This document shows, in pieces, positions 1 through 12,009 of a DNA stretch of 64,000 nt. The DNA comes from Dryas octopetala (taxonomy: Eukaryota; Streptophyta; Magnoliopsida; Rosales; Rosaceae), in assembly GCA_963921425.1 (NCBI GenBank), contig OY992832.1, positions 3,286,001-3,350,000 on the forward strand. Reading direction: 5' to 3'. The translations under genes were made by a program, and so were the position numbers. Within the stretch, counting starts at the first letter, position 1; every line of letters starts with the position of its first letter. Under the pieces are notes generated by a model, which saw only the letters and a program-made list of their open reading frames with translations, was not told the DNA's origin and did not search any database.

Positions 1-738
1 AATATATAATATTGGGTCCCACTTCATTTTAACCAATAATATGGTTGGAATATTTTCTTCTTTTTCTTTTTTCTCCTTCAACTAATAAATAACTTTCTAC
101 AAAGTAAGATGTTGCCAAAATTTCATTAATTTAAAACAAAAAGTTTCGACCAATGAATTTAAATAAACAATTTGTACGAGTCCAATTTTAGAAATTGCAT
201 TGGAAAGACTTATTCCATGACATATCATATCATAAGGAGATTAATGTAAATAAAAAAAAAAAAATTGTTTGAGTATCCCAATTAGAATTGTCAAAGAAGT
301 TCTCTATGCACCAAAGTTCAATCTCCAATTCCCTCTAATAAAAAAAAATCATTAATTATTCCCTTGCATAATTTCAAATTTCCTACGTTTGAAATGTCAT
401 ACAATGCAATTTAGCTTGTGTAATTCTTCAAACCTCGACTCTCTTTCAAATTTGACTTTTTTTCTTCCATCCAAACAAAGGGTAAAGGAGAGATTCTAAA
501 AATCCTAAAACAAAGGGTAAAAGTATAACTTTTGCCCTTTCAAAAAGACTTTTCAAAAAAGGTTGGGAACTAGGTGAAGCCAGGTGTGACGTGGGTTGAC
601 ATGTGCGAACAGTGTCAAAGTTTTGGAGCGAAACTAACGTGAGCACTGAGCAGTGTGCTAGCTTAGCTCACACACTGTGGTAGAGCTAACCAGGCACTTG
701 GTTTAAGGAAGAAGCTGTAAAAGAGGCAGACGCATACC

Positions 739-744
739 CACGTG
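739..744. promoter_or_regulatory. G-box (CACGTG), possible ABRE
   Basis: Palindromic CACGTG, the core bound by bZIP factors such as ABF/ABI5 and by bHLH factors. It lies about 1.25 kb upstream of the CYP707A start. The motif is visible; a role in ABA feedback on CYP707A is inference. Confidence 0.35.
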
Positions 745-1024
745 AATTGCTCTCATTCTTACGAGAGCAGAGAGCTAGCTCTTCGCTCTCCTTCACTCTT
801 CTCTCTTACTCATCTTATCAGTTATCAGAATAGCTTCTCAACTTTCAGTTAAAAGTTTGGAAAGAAAATCATAGTCAATTGTGCAGTTACTCTTTCAGTT
901 TATCAAATATTTTATATGTTTGTTTATTATTCCATAATTCATATGGTTCATGTGATATAGAGGAAGCGTTGGTGAAAGAGACAAACATAATTAGTGTATA
1001 TAACTGAAAGTTTTCGTCGTAGAC

Positions 1025-1030
1025 CACGTG
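1025..1030. promoter_or_regulatory. Second G-box (CACGTG)
   Basis: A second CACGTG about 960 bases upstream of the CYP707A ATG, in a CCACGTGG context. Two perfect G-boxes in one upstream region favour, but do not prove, ABA-responsive control. Confidence 0.35.
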
Positions 1031-1865
1031 GAATTGAAACAAAGAGTTGTCAGTCAATTAAAGAGAAAGAGAGAGTTTGTTTGCCAAAAATGGCAAAAGG
1101 AGGCCAGAAAATAAGGTTGGCGGGGGGCAAAGAGCCAAAGACAATGAGGCCCGGAGGAGGGTGACCCGCACTCGGGTGCTGAAACGTACGGACTGATGGG
1201 TCAGGGGTGCACGAACCCACTTGAGATTCTTACACGTATGTGGGTATGAGGGGTACGAGTCTCCTTGCTACAAAGAGAGACACCCGAAAAAGTGCAAATT
1301 CCGCCAACGCAAAAAGAAGACCCAACAATGGCCTCCACGAGTTTTCCCTATACTAACACTTGTGGCTCAAATGGAATAAAGCCAGGTAATTCTGTGCCAT
1401 GAAAATTCATATTTACCCTTCCTAATTTTATTTACAAGTCTCGTTGGGATTCATATTGCTATACACATGTACTTCATTTACTGATTACATATTTGATAGA
1501 ATATATACTAAACTTGCTTACAATGTGTTCGTAAATATGCTTACAAGTTACAAAATTTGTTGGGGGGAGTCATCTTTCTACACATCCTATACGAATCACA
1601 AAACTAATTTTTCTGTTTATTAATTCCTTGAAAAAGGAACAATTTTCACTTTTAATTAGAGGTAGACAACATAGTATGGTAATTCGTTTATAATTGGACT
1701 GAATCCTTCCTAATGCAATTTACACATAACGTGTCCAATAAATACACAATATGGACAGGTTGGGGGTGTCCCTAAAGAAAAAAGGAGCCAAATGAAAGCA
1801 ATGTGTTCCCACAAGACTAGTGACGTCTGTCCCAATTTCCGAAACCACCCCCCACCCTACAACTC

Positions 1866-1873
1866 TATAAAAA
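1866..1873 (+). promoter_or_regulatory. TATA box of CYP707A
   Basis: TATAAAAA sits 115 bases upstream of the ATG at 1988. Transcription would then start near 1900, leaving a 5' leader of roughly 90 bases rich in C and A. ATGs upstream of the box, such as the one at 1792, would not be in the transcript. Confidence 0.6.
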
Positions 1874-1987
1874 CCATGACTTCCCTCAACTCCATCCACC
1901 CTTCTCACTTCACCCCACTACTACTTGTTCAAGCATCCCAAAGTCCACCTCTTCAAATCCCTCACAACTGCCACTGCCACCGCCACC

Positions 1988-4900
1988 ATGCAACTTTTCT
2001 CATCATCACCTTTTTTTCCTTTGCATCATTCCGACATCGTTCTGCTTCTGATACCAGTCCTTGTGCTGTTGGGCCTCTTCCTCCAATGGTTGCGCCACCC
2101 CAGAAACAAACGCCAGCTTCCCCCTGGCTCAATGGGCTGGCCTTACATAGGAGAGACCCTCAAGCTTTACACTGAAAACCCAAATTCCTTCTTCTCCAGC
2201 AGGCAAAAACGGTACACACAACCACAATTACAACATATTAAAGGCCCACTTGGCTTCTCATTTCCTTCTTCATCCTAGCAACCTTTTATATTATATATAT
2301 ATAATATATATACACAAATTTTCTTTTCAGAACGTCCGTTCTTTAATTAAAGAAATGACATGAGTATTTTTATGACATTTGGTCAATTGTCGGATCTTTT
2401 TTACATAATTCAACATGTGAGGGTATATGGTTCTATATATACATATATACACTAAGAAATTTATATATAATTTTTTCGTTTTTTTTTTTGTTACATTTAG
2501 AGGGAATCGAGCACTGAAATCTAATCATAATCTTCTGTTATCATACTCTCCTTCCCTATTCAGGCTAATTCCAAGAGCTTATAATTTTTCTCGCTTAACA
2601 GCACTTGAGATACTGGTCGAATGACGATAGCTCGTGCTTACCTTAGGATGTAAAATTTTCGTTTGTTAACTTAATTCTGCTTAAAAAGCAAAAAATGGGT
2701 TTTATTTGTATATATGCTTATTTTTTATGGTTCATTTGTTTATTGCAGGTATGGGAATATATTTAAGACTCATGTATTGGGGTGCCCTTGTGTGATGATT
2801 ACAAGCCCAGAAGCAGCAAAAGTTGTTCTTGTGAGTCGTGCTCATCTGTTCAAGCCCACCTATCCCAGAAGCAAAGAGAGAATGATAGGACCAGAGGCTA
2901 TATTTTTCCACCAAGGGGCCTACCATTCAAGCCTGAAGAAGCTGGTTCAGGCTTCCCTTTTGCCCTCTGCAATAAAAGGGTCAGTCTCAGAGATTGAGCA
3001 AATTGTTCTGAATCTTCTACCCACTTGGAGGAACACCACCATCAACACTTTGCAAGAGATGAAGAGGGTGGGTATATCTGTCAGTTTGTTGGCACAATTC
3101 ATTTTTGACTTTTTCTGCATGACGCGCTCTCTCTCTCTAAAAGTTTGTTCCTCTTCTTGTCTTGGCATGGCAGTATGCTTTTGATGTGGCAATGATTTCA
3201 GCCTTGGGCAGCAAAAGGGACATAGAAATGGAAGGAATTAAACATCTGTATCATTGCCTTGAGAAGGGTTATAATTCCATGGCTCTTAATCTACCTGGAA
3301 CTCCCTTTCACAAAGCCATGAAGGTATTCGATCTATAGTGGTCCACCCATTTTTCTAAATTTGATTTAGTTCCTTAATACATATCATAAGTTCATAACTC
3401 ATAAGCTAACCTTAATTAATTAATTGGTCTTAAAGCCTGCATATATATACATTGGACCATACTACCAATTAAGGAATTGATTAATTAGTTTCCCTTGTTG
3501 ATAATCAAAATTAGGCAAGGAAGCTTCTTAATGAGACATTGAGGGGATTGATAGAGAAGAGAAGGCAGGGTGGTGAGGAACAACGTGGTGGGCTGTTGCA
3601 AGTGCTGTTGGCAGCAAAAGGCCAGAAGATCAATAGTCTAAATCTTACTGACTCTCAAATTGCTGATAATATCATTGGGGTTATCTTTGCTGCTCATGAT
3701 ACCACTGCAAGTGTCCTCACATGGGTTTTGAAATATCTGCACGATAATGGAGATCTCCTTGAATCTGTCACCGTAAGTTATTCAATTTTTGGTCTTCTCA
3801 AATAAAAGAATTATATTTCTATTTTTCTTAACATATATATATATACAGACTCTTTCTGTTGAGGTATATTTCAACTTATTTATGTTGAGGTATGACCTTG
3901 TTGGGGCCCACACGAGTCGTTTTGTGTCGATCCGAACCGTTCTCAAGGATCATCTTCATTGATAGATCATCCTTGCAAAAAATTAGTCAAATCGAAAAAT
4001 ATTTGTCTATCTAACTTTGATAAAACAAATGGACGGTTTCATCAATAATATTTGGTTCGTCTATTTATTTGATCAAAGTTAGATAGACAAATGATTTCCG
4101 ATTTGTATATATATATATTAACAAGCTGATTTTTCAGAGAGAACAAGAAGGAATACAACGCAAATTGTTCCATGAGAATCGCGGGCTTACGTGGGATGAT
4201 ACTAGACGCATGCCCTTAACTAGCCGGGTATGGTCTCGCTAATATGACATTTTATATTATTAAACTATGAATTTAAACCATTTTTTAATAATTTATTTGT
4301 GGATTATTCAGATTGACAATTTAATAATCAACGTATTGTCTAGATAAAAAAAATACTTTAACAATAAGTATGTACGTGTATATATTTATATACTAATATT
4401 TTTTTATCAATCATATGTAATATTATGTTATTAAATTGTGGATTAATAATGATAATTATGAACCATACTGATTGAAGTGAATTAATGTGAACTCTTAATG
4501 TGATGATCAGGTGATTCAAGAAACTCTAAGAACAGCAAGTATACTGTCATTCACATTCAGAGAAGCAGTGCAAGACGTGGAGTTTGAGGGGTACTTTATC
4601 CCTAAGGGTTGGAAGGTCCTCCCTTTGTTCAGAAGCATTCACCATTGTGCTGAGTTCTTCCCTCAGCCCGAGAAGTTTGACCCTTCAAGATTTGAGGTAC
4701 ATATCAAAACCTTAGCCAAAGAAATCAAATCATATATATCATGATGGTAATGAATGAATATATATCCATGTGAATTATATATATATATATATATATATCT
4801 GTGCATGTGTCTACTGTGTCACTGGGCAAGAATCATGGATCATCAAGTGGGTCATGTATGCAGCACAGCATGCAGTAGTGTTTGTTGTACTAGTTTATCT

Positions 4901-7389
4901 TGTTTTGGCAGAAATATAAGATTATCACTTATCAGTGGCTAGAATATTATCTTGGTCACGTCCCTTTCATTCTTATATGAATCTTCCTCTATTTACATGA
5001 TCTGGGTCACGAATATCTTTCTAAGTATCACCTCACGTGACCTGCTTTTGTACGGTAGTAATTGAGATTTTTTATTATATATATATGGTAGGCCGGCTTA
5101 ATTATATTAATTTATACCTCTCAAATATGTCTCATATCTTATTTTAATTTTGAAATTTATTTTGACTAACTCTGCCTTGTAAATGCCATCCTTATTTTAA
5201 AATGTCTCATTTCACCAAATTTATCATCTTTTTGGTTAGCCAAACTAATGTGGCATTTATCAAAATCTTTTCAAATATGCCTAGTTAACTGCCAATAACG
5301 GAAAAAAGATAATAAACTTGATGAAATGAGACAATTTAAAATATATGACGTAATATAAAAAAAATATGATCGAGTCAAAATGAGTTTCAAGGAACAAATT
5401 TAGACATGGAACATAGTTCAAAGACATAGGCATATATAATTAGGCCTATGTGGTTAAAGAACTATATCCTAACTAGAAGTCTAGAACTACATGTGGTAAA
5501 AGAAAAATGAAAATATCAATTGGTTTCAATATTTTGAAATGTGATGGATGGATTAATAGTAGAATATATAGAGTGGTTGAAGTGATGGTTAATTTGAATT
5601 TTGGGTGATTAATTTGTGTGATGGTGCAGGTGCCACCGAGACCAAACACATACATGCCGTTTGGGAATGGCGTGCATTCCTGTCCAGGCAGTGAGCTGGC
5701 CAAGCTTGAGATGCTCATCCTCCTTCACCACCTCACCACCACTTACAGGTTCCATCATCTCTTTCTCTCTTCTCTTCTCTTCACTAATTAATCCAAATTA
5801 ATGTGCTATTAATCAAAATAATTAAATAAATGGGTCATGTCTCTATTTTGGTTTCATAGAGGCTTTTTTATTTGTTAGTAAAAGTCGTTTGTCCTCTCTT
5901 AGTTGACTAGAGGGCAGAGACGTACTGGGGAATGATTGGTGGTCCAATGGTCCTTAGGCTATGGAACTATGCATGGAAGTGGTCCTCAGTCTCACTAAGG
6001 ACGAGTGGGCATGTATGGGACTTTTGTTTTTGGTCAATTTATATATATATATGGCTTTTTAGTGAGTAGAAAATGGGTCATAATATGTACAGAGATAAAA
6101 AGAATCTCGTTTGTTTTTAATAAGTAATTAGATACGTATCACACATTTGGTAATCAGCATTTATGAATTCTTTTATAATATTATACTATAATAGATTAAA
6201 CTACAAATTAATGGAATTATTTATATTAATATAAAATATGTGATGCATAAAAAGAAAGAAATAATGCTTTAACTAAAAATAATTACCGATATTCAGTTAT
6301 AAGAAATAAATTAGACATTTTATTATGTAAATAATTTTCATATAAATTCCAATGAATTATTTTATTTTGTTATCAGGTAATAAATTTTAACAAAAAGTTT
6401 TCTTAAAATTCCAAAAATAATGTATTTAAATGAAGACATCTAGCCGTTTTTAACTGTTGTCTATGTAAGATTCGTACTAGATTCGATCAACTACCCATTT
6501 TGTCTCGTCTGTGTTCTTGACCGCCCACCGCCCATCTTTGTCTTAGTTGTGTAGTCGTCAACTTCAACTATCATCCATGTACGATTCACACTAGATTTGA
6601 CCAACTTTTTTTGTTTATGTTCTTGGCCGCCCATTTTGTCTTTAGTAGAGTCTTTTAGCGGCGTGGCCACCAACTTCAACTATCGTCATGTACTAGGTTT
6701 GCTTAATTGTCTATCTTACCCTATCTACGTACATTTTTAACAACACCTTTTTGTCGTATTGAAGTCTTTAATTTAGTGACGTATCTACGTACGTCCTTGA
6801 TAACACTTTTTTGTCGTATTGAAGTCTTTTAGTAGTGTTACGTACATTCTTGACAGCACCTTTTTGTCGTAATAAACTCTTTTAGTGTCATGGTTCGGTT
6901 TCGGATCTCACACACCACTTGTCACATTATGGGAGGTAGCCCTATGTCTGATGTTGTTGTTACCTTAACTGAAGGAGGATGCCAAAGTGCAGAGCTAGTA
7001 ACAGGAATGAAGTTTCTTTTGTTCAAATAAATAAGGATACGTGAGAGCTAGAGTGGTGAGAAAAAAAAAAGATAGGAAAGTTTTGACACTTTAAATTTAT
7101 TAACAATCTCTGTAGGAAATTTTGCTATATCAACTTTCTGGTACACAGCCATCTATCAAGCTAGGTAGGACCTGCCTAAAACCCTAATCAACTCTCAGGG
7201 GACAGAGACAACCCTGTCTTAATTAGCACGTTTTAGATTCTGAGACATGCACTCCAATTCCAAATTCGATTGCCGTTTGCTGTACGTCCCAATCCCACCC
7301 TTCTTCCCAAATCTTTGGTCTCAGCCAGGGATGTCTAGGCTTCATAATAGGGTATCATGTTTTCCTCTTTGCACATTACCTCAGAAGAG

Positions 7390-7450
<61 letters not shown>

Positions 7451-8109
7451 GATGGGTATTAACATATATGTTCAAATAAGAGTACTTTAATTAGGTTTAA
7501 ATTGACAATTAAATAATATAACATGTAAAACTATATAGATAGAGAAGATTACTCAATACATGATAGAGATTCAACCAGCTGTTCGGTCAAGACAGAATGG
7601 CTATGAATCATTTTGGTATGCCAGCTGTGGACATGGGTGGTCACCACAGCTATCTTCTGCATGTTTTGCACCACAACATTGCTGAAGTACTTGTCCACAT
7701 CAAATATTTCACAAACGCCATGCATGCATGATCTCATGTGATATTTTGTTAGCATCCTAGCTAGCTAGCTACAGTAGTAGCTTTATTGGGTTTTTGGCTG
7801 AACAGATAAGTTTGACATTGTTGCTGATTATAACAGTGAGATAATTAACGATGTGATTGCTGCCAGCTGAGTGGTTTGAGTTCTGCAGATTTTTAATTAA
7901 TTTCCAAGTGTTGCTGCATTTACTTTCTGTTGTGCATATTATATTTGTAAGTCTTTGCTTTGGCTAAAGTTTTCTATGATTGGCAATGTACAATCAGGTG
8001 GCACGTGATAGGAAATGATGATGGGGTTCAGTATGGACCTTTCCCAGTACCCAAACAGGGATTACCCATAAAAGTAGTCCCAAGAAACAACAGGAAGAAG
8101 GAGACCTGA
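1988..8109 (+). CDS. CYP707A: Abscisic acid 8'-hydroxylase, CYP707A family
   Basis: This P450 starts ABA catabolism by hydroxylating ABA at C-8', after which the product closes to phaseic acid; it is an ER-anchored monooxygenase. Eight exons join in frame: 1988-2211, 2749-3067, 3174-3323, 3515-3772, 4138-4227, 4511-4696, 5630-5748 and 7998-8109, giving 485 residues (family about 465-485). An N-terminal hydrophobic anchor (about residues 14-33) is followed by the PPGSMGWPYIGET hinge. The I-helix reads AAHDTT (290-295), the K-helix ExxR is E351-R354, and the haem loop FGNGVHSCPG places the ligand at Cys427. The ATG was chosen because it opens directly onto the anchor. The last intron is long (2.25 kb) and repeat-filled; intron 4 carries a hairpin. 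Gene order beside FTSH and UFD1 favours the CYP707A2 ortholog, which in Arabidopsis acts in seed dormancy release; that assignment is inference. Confidence 0.93.
3988..4105. repeat. Inverted repeat (hairpin) in CYP707A intron 4
   Basis: The left arm (3988-4036) and right arm (4058-4105) are near-complementary; the outer 38 bases match almost perfectly around a core TTTGTCTATCTAACTTTGAT. The loop is about 20 bases. It resembles a small fold-back or decayed MITE. It lies wholly inside the intron between exons 4 and 5 and does not touch the splice sites. Confidence 0.7.
6464..6895. repeat. Degenerate tandem array in CYP707A intron 7
   Basis: Two diverged units of about 110 bases (from 6464 and 6577) share a GATTCxxACTAGATT start, a TTCTTGxCCGCCCA middle and a CAACTTCAACTATC end. 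They are followed by three shorter units of about 60-70 bases sharing CTACGTAC and CACCTTTTTGTCGTATTGA. It looks like an ageing minisatellite. Confidence 0.55.
7396..7451. repeat. (CT)n-(TA)n compound microsatellite
   Basis: An uninterrupted CT dinucleotide run of about 36 bases passes directly into a TA run of about 20 bases, inside the last CYP707A intron. A likely length-polymorphic locus. Confidence 0.9.
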
Positions 8110-11100
8110 ACCTGCAGCTAGCTAAGCCTTTTGGGTTCTTGACGACGATCCAGATCTTTTCCAATGGGGACAAAAAGCAAAGCAACATGCCCCATTGAGC
8201 TTTTACCTTTCTAAATCGTGTTTTCTTTTAGAATTGTCGTTGGGAATCCTACGTATTTGCAACCTCTCTTGTTGCCGTAGGATGCGTCAGTGTCAGTGTA
8301 CGTCAATTTAAATGTGTCATATACTCATATAGACATTATGTGCAGAAAAATAATGATGCAAGGAAATGAAAATGTCAAGATCTATTATGTGTCTTTGAAT
8401 GTGTGAATGAGAAAGGAGCTGTTGGGTTTGGAGATCAAATGTGTGTGGTTTTGAATATGAATGAAGCAACTTTCAATTTCTTAGATTTTTCTTTTCCTAA
8501 TCGTACAAAGAGATATAGCAAACAACACACAATATGGCAGCAAAAGTAAACACAAAGAACACCAAGATTTGTTATCGAGGTTCGGCGAACTTTGCCTACG
8601 TCCCCGTGTGATCCTTAGAGAATCACAGCTGCACTATGTATAGAATAAGAGTACAAGAACTTATTGAAACCCTAGACTACCCAACTCGCAGCTGCTTTCT
8701 TCTCTCTTACACAAATAACTATCTTGTGTTTTTCCCTCTTGAAAAACCCTTCCCTTGAAGTCACTCACCCTTGAGTCTCTAACCCGAGTCTCCCTTTGAG
8801 TTTCTTCTCTAGAAGTCTCTAGCTATACTTATATTTTCTATGAGACTTGCAACAGCCTATTTATAGAGCATAGACTTACCAATTACAATATGGATTCCTA
8901 ATCCTAATAGAATTAGGTAATCTACCTATTAGCTAATTCAATTCCCTTGGACACAAGGAAAACCCTTTAGAACTCCTTCCCACACTATGAAAGTCTTGCG
9001 CAAGTCCTATTTGTCTTCCAAAATCGTACCCCACTAGGAAAACACCAAACTACCCCACTGCCCAGTCTAGCTCCCTATTGCTCTCGGCCAGACCTGTAGC
9101 TTCCTCCATAAATTTCCGATGAGACAAAAAACACAACACAGGGACAACCTATAGGCCAAGCTGGAGGTCTGGCCCATATAATCTTAACACAAGGTTTCTC
9201 TAGTACACTAGAAATCCACGTAGGGCAGTGTCTCAGCACAACATTGTGGCCTGCGTGGATGACTAAACATGTCAAATTGACCTAGTGTTGGCCAGCTGGG
9301 ATGAAACTCAATAAAATATAAGCCAAAGATGTTACAGTTTTAAAAGAAAACTAGAGCTTGAGAGGGATATTATGATTGTTCAAGAAAATGATTGGTAGAT
9401 GTTTAACCTAATCCAGTTCTTTTTCTGATGATGAATGTTGTCTTGGTTTGCTTGAACCTTTGGCTCTCAGGTTATAATTAAATTTTGTACCAAGAGAATT
9501 TACAAATTTGACCAATCCTCCAAATTAGTCACATCAACTACAAAGCAAGTCAACAACCCCTCCCACATAATGTCGATTTTGCATTTGAAAATTGAGCAAG
9601 GAAATGCCAAAGAGCATCTAATATTTGAACATAATGGGCAGATCCTATATTGACAGCATGATCTTTCAAGCATCACAGAAAACTGAGTTAATTTTGTTTC
9701 CATAAACATGAAAAAAATGTGTAACATACATCTACTAGCATGAGTTAAACACGAGTTATTCATCTAAAATGTGTAACATACACCTACAAGAAGAAGAGGC
9801 GGGGAAAAGAAAGAAAAGGAAACTAGACAACATGGAAAAGGGCCAAGAATCCTTGTTTCCAAGTGCATCAAATTGGGAAAATATAGAAAGGATGTAAAGG
9901 AAAGTGATTTGTTTGATTTCCCAGAGAAGAAAAAAGCCCTGCTAAACTTGAAGTGTTGTAAATTGTAATGCTGGACTCTTGGCAGTTTTCCTGTGCTCCT
10001 GAGCAAACCTGTGGTGCAAATTAAAGATAAGCTGATGTATTTCACATCTGATGAGTTGTCCCTCATATTCATGAGGAGGCTCCTACATTTGTGATATCTC
10101 TTCCTTTCCTAGATGTGGAGTTCAACGGTACCAGTCTACAGAACTTGTCAAACATTCTAAGTTTGGGACACCAGAGGGTCACAAAGCCGTGGGTGAATGT
10201 CACAAAACTGGCTTATGTAAGTGGTGCTCTAGAAAGGAAGGCCACATGGACAGCTAGGGGTATTCTGGATTACAGCAGGATAATGCAACTCCTGTTCAGC
10301 AATTGATGATCTACTGTGACAACAATATAAAAGTTTGCAAATAGTTTACTCTTGCCTTATGAACATTCATGTATTTGGCTTATTGAAAAACTGAAAAGGT
10401 AACCGAATTTCTTAAAATGAACATTCATTTTCTTTGTTAAACAGAGACAAGACTTGAGCATTTTTTTTTTGGACAGAGACTTAGTGTCCTGCTTATCTGA
10501 TTTGAAGTAATCAGTAGACAGCATCTCGAAGGCAGGAAACATCCAATTAAAGGAGAGAGCGGATGAGAACGTTTCAAGCTTAAAGAGTTGAATGGTATTT
10601 AGAACTTGGTTCAAGAGACCAGCTGAGTTACTAGGCATCGTAAAAAAAGCAGTAAACCTACTTGATTAACAAGGTCTCGTGATTTAAAGATAAGCAACTA
10701 GGTTTGCAAAAAGACAACAAAATCCAGAGAAACTGTTACTAAGTTCACAAGCACACACATGTCTGAGCATGGTAACAAAGAGCACTAACGAATAATCTTA
10801 AATCAATTATTTAAACATATAATTGTAGCAATATACTTCCACATATAAGTGTTTCTCTAAATTGAAATGAACTATGATTCAAAAGAAATAAATGAGACAC
10901 ATGATTGAACCAGATCTACCCACAGTGCTTCAAAAATTTGTCCAAACAAAATCTCTATGTTTTATTTCTTAATTAGGAAAAAGCAAATCTTTCAAAAGAG
11001 TACTTGGCCTTTCCTCATGGCCTTGCAATGTCTTCAGTTAAACAAAATCAACCTTTGAGGTCATTTTTCATGATAACCTTCTTTTATGTTGTCACCTGAT

Positions 11101-12009
11101 AAAGCTGTTTTAAGTTTTCACATATGGATTCATTTCTAGTGATGCTTTCAGTTTTCACGTATGGTTCACTTTGACCCTTATTTTAACATTCATCTTCAGC
11201 TTGGTACATTTTACAGTCTTTCAACATGCTCCAATTAATTTTCCACTTTATCTGTCCTACTCCTAATTCTATAGGGAGCATTATCTGTAATTTCCCAATC
11301 AATATAGTGGCAAAATTTTAGAGCTTTTATCAGTTATCAATTTTGGGTCTTAAAATCAATTACCATTTTTTTATGGGTTATCCACAAGCCCGACACAGAC
11401 TTGGGATAGATTAACCAAAGCCCACCTGAGTAGAGCATGACCCAGTGCAGTGATCATGCCAATATGCTTGACAGAGAATAGTTTAAATCAGGATTCAGAT
11501 AGAGTAAGTGATTGCGAGTTTGCGACACACACACACATCATAGAGACTTTAAGACATCATCCAAATGTGAAATCAATGCCATTTTTAAAAATGACAAAAA
11601 GAACTCGAGACTAGCATAGTTTAGAGAACAAATAGTTTGTTATTGCTTAATATATCCTAGCTTTTAAGGTTTGCCAAAAATCATAGTGAAACGAAACCTC
11701 ACCTTCAAAGCTTATATAGAAAAAACCACCCACATACAAGTGAACAAAAGGTGTTAGAACTTGGAGAAATTAGGGAGTTCAATCAAATGGGTCTTAAGTC
11801 TTAACAAACATGTGAACTCAATTTGACCCAAAAGCTTAAACTTTTTCGGTTTTGGGTCCATAACATGAAGGAAAATCTAGTAATCAACATAGACGCTCAA
11901 CTTCTCTATATAATCTAACATTCTCATGTTGGTTTCAAAACTCAAGTACTTAAATACCACTATTATATCATTCAGAATACAGAATTAACAACTGCATACC
12001 TTTAACCAA
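8110..12009. other. Intergenic between CYP707A and the ICMT-like gene
   Basis: These 3.9 kb separate two convergent genes. Apart from a possible LTR-like repeat (8420-9334) I recognise no gene. The short open frames between 9500 and 10640 show no family signature, and the rest is AT-rich sequence. Confidence 0.55.
8420..9334 (-). mobile_element. Possible solo LTR or related repeat, minus orientation
   Basis: Read on the minus strand, this stretch begins TGTAAC and ends CCAACA, the TG...CA termini of an LTR. It contains a good TATA box (CTATAAATAGG, minus strand near 8855-8870). It also holds the GGTTCGGCxAA...GCCTACGTCC motif that I recall as widespread in plant retroelements. No target-site duplication, primer-binding site or polypurine tract is visible next to it, so the borders are uncertain. 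Confidence 0.35.

Larger units (their letters stand above)
1..1987. other. Upstream region of CYP707A; no gene seen
   Basis: I see no protein-coding gene here; the small open frames lack any family resemblance. It is the presumed promoter side of the CYP707A gene. Two CACGTG G-boxes lie at 739-744 and 1025-1030, and a TATA-box candidate at 1866-1873. The first 700 bases are very AT-rich. Confidence 0.7.

Noticed and set aside
1792..2175. Plus-strand open frame overlapping CYP707A exon 1
   Set aside because: It starts upstream of the TATA box and overlaps the real coding frame out of register.
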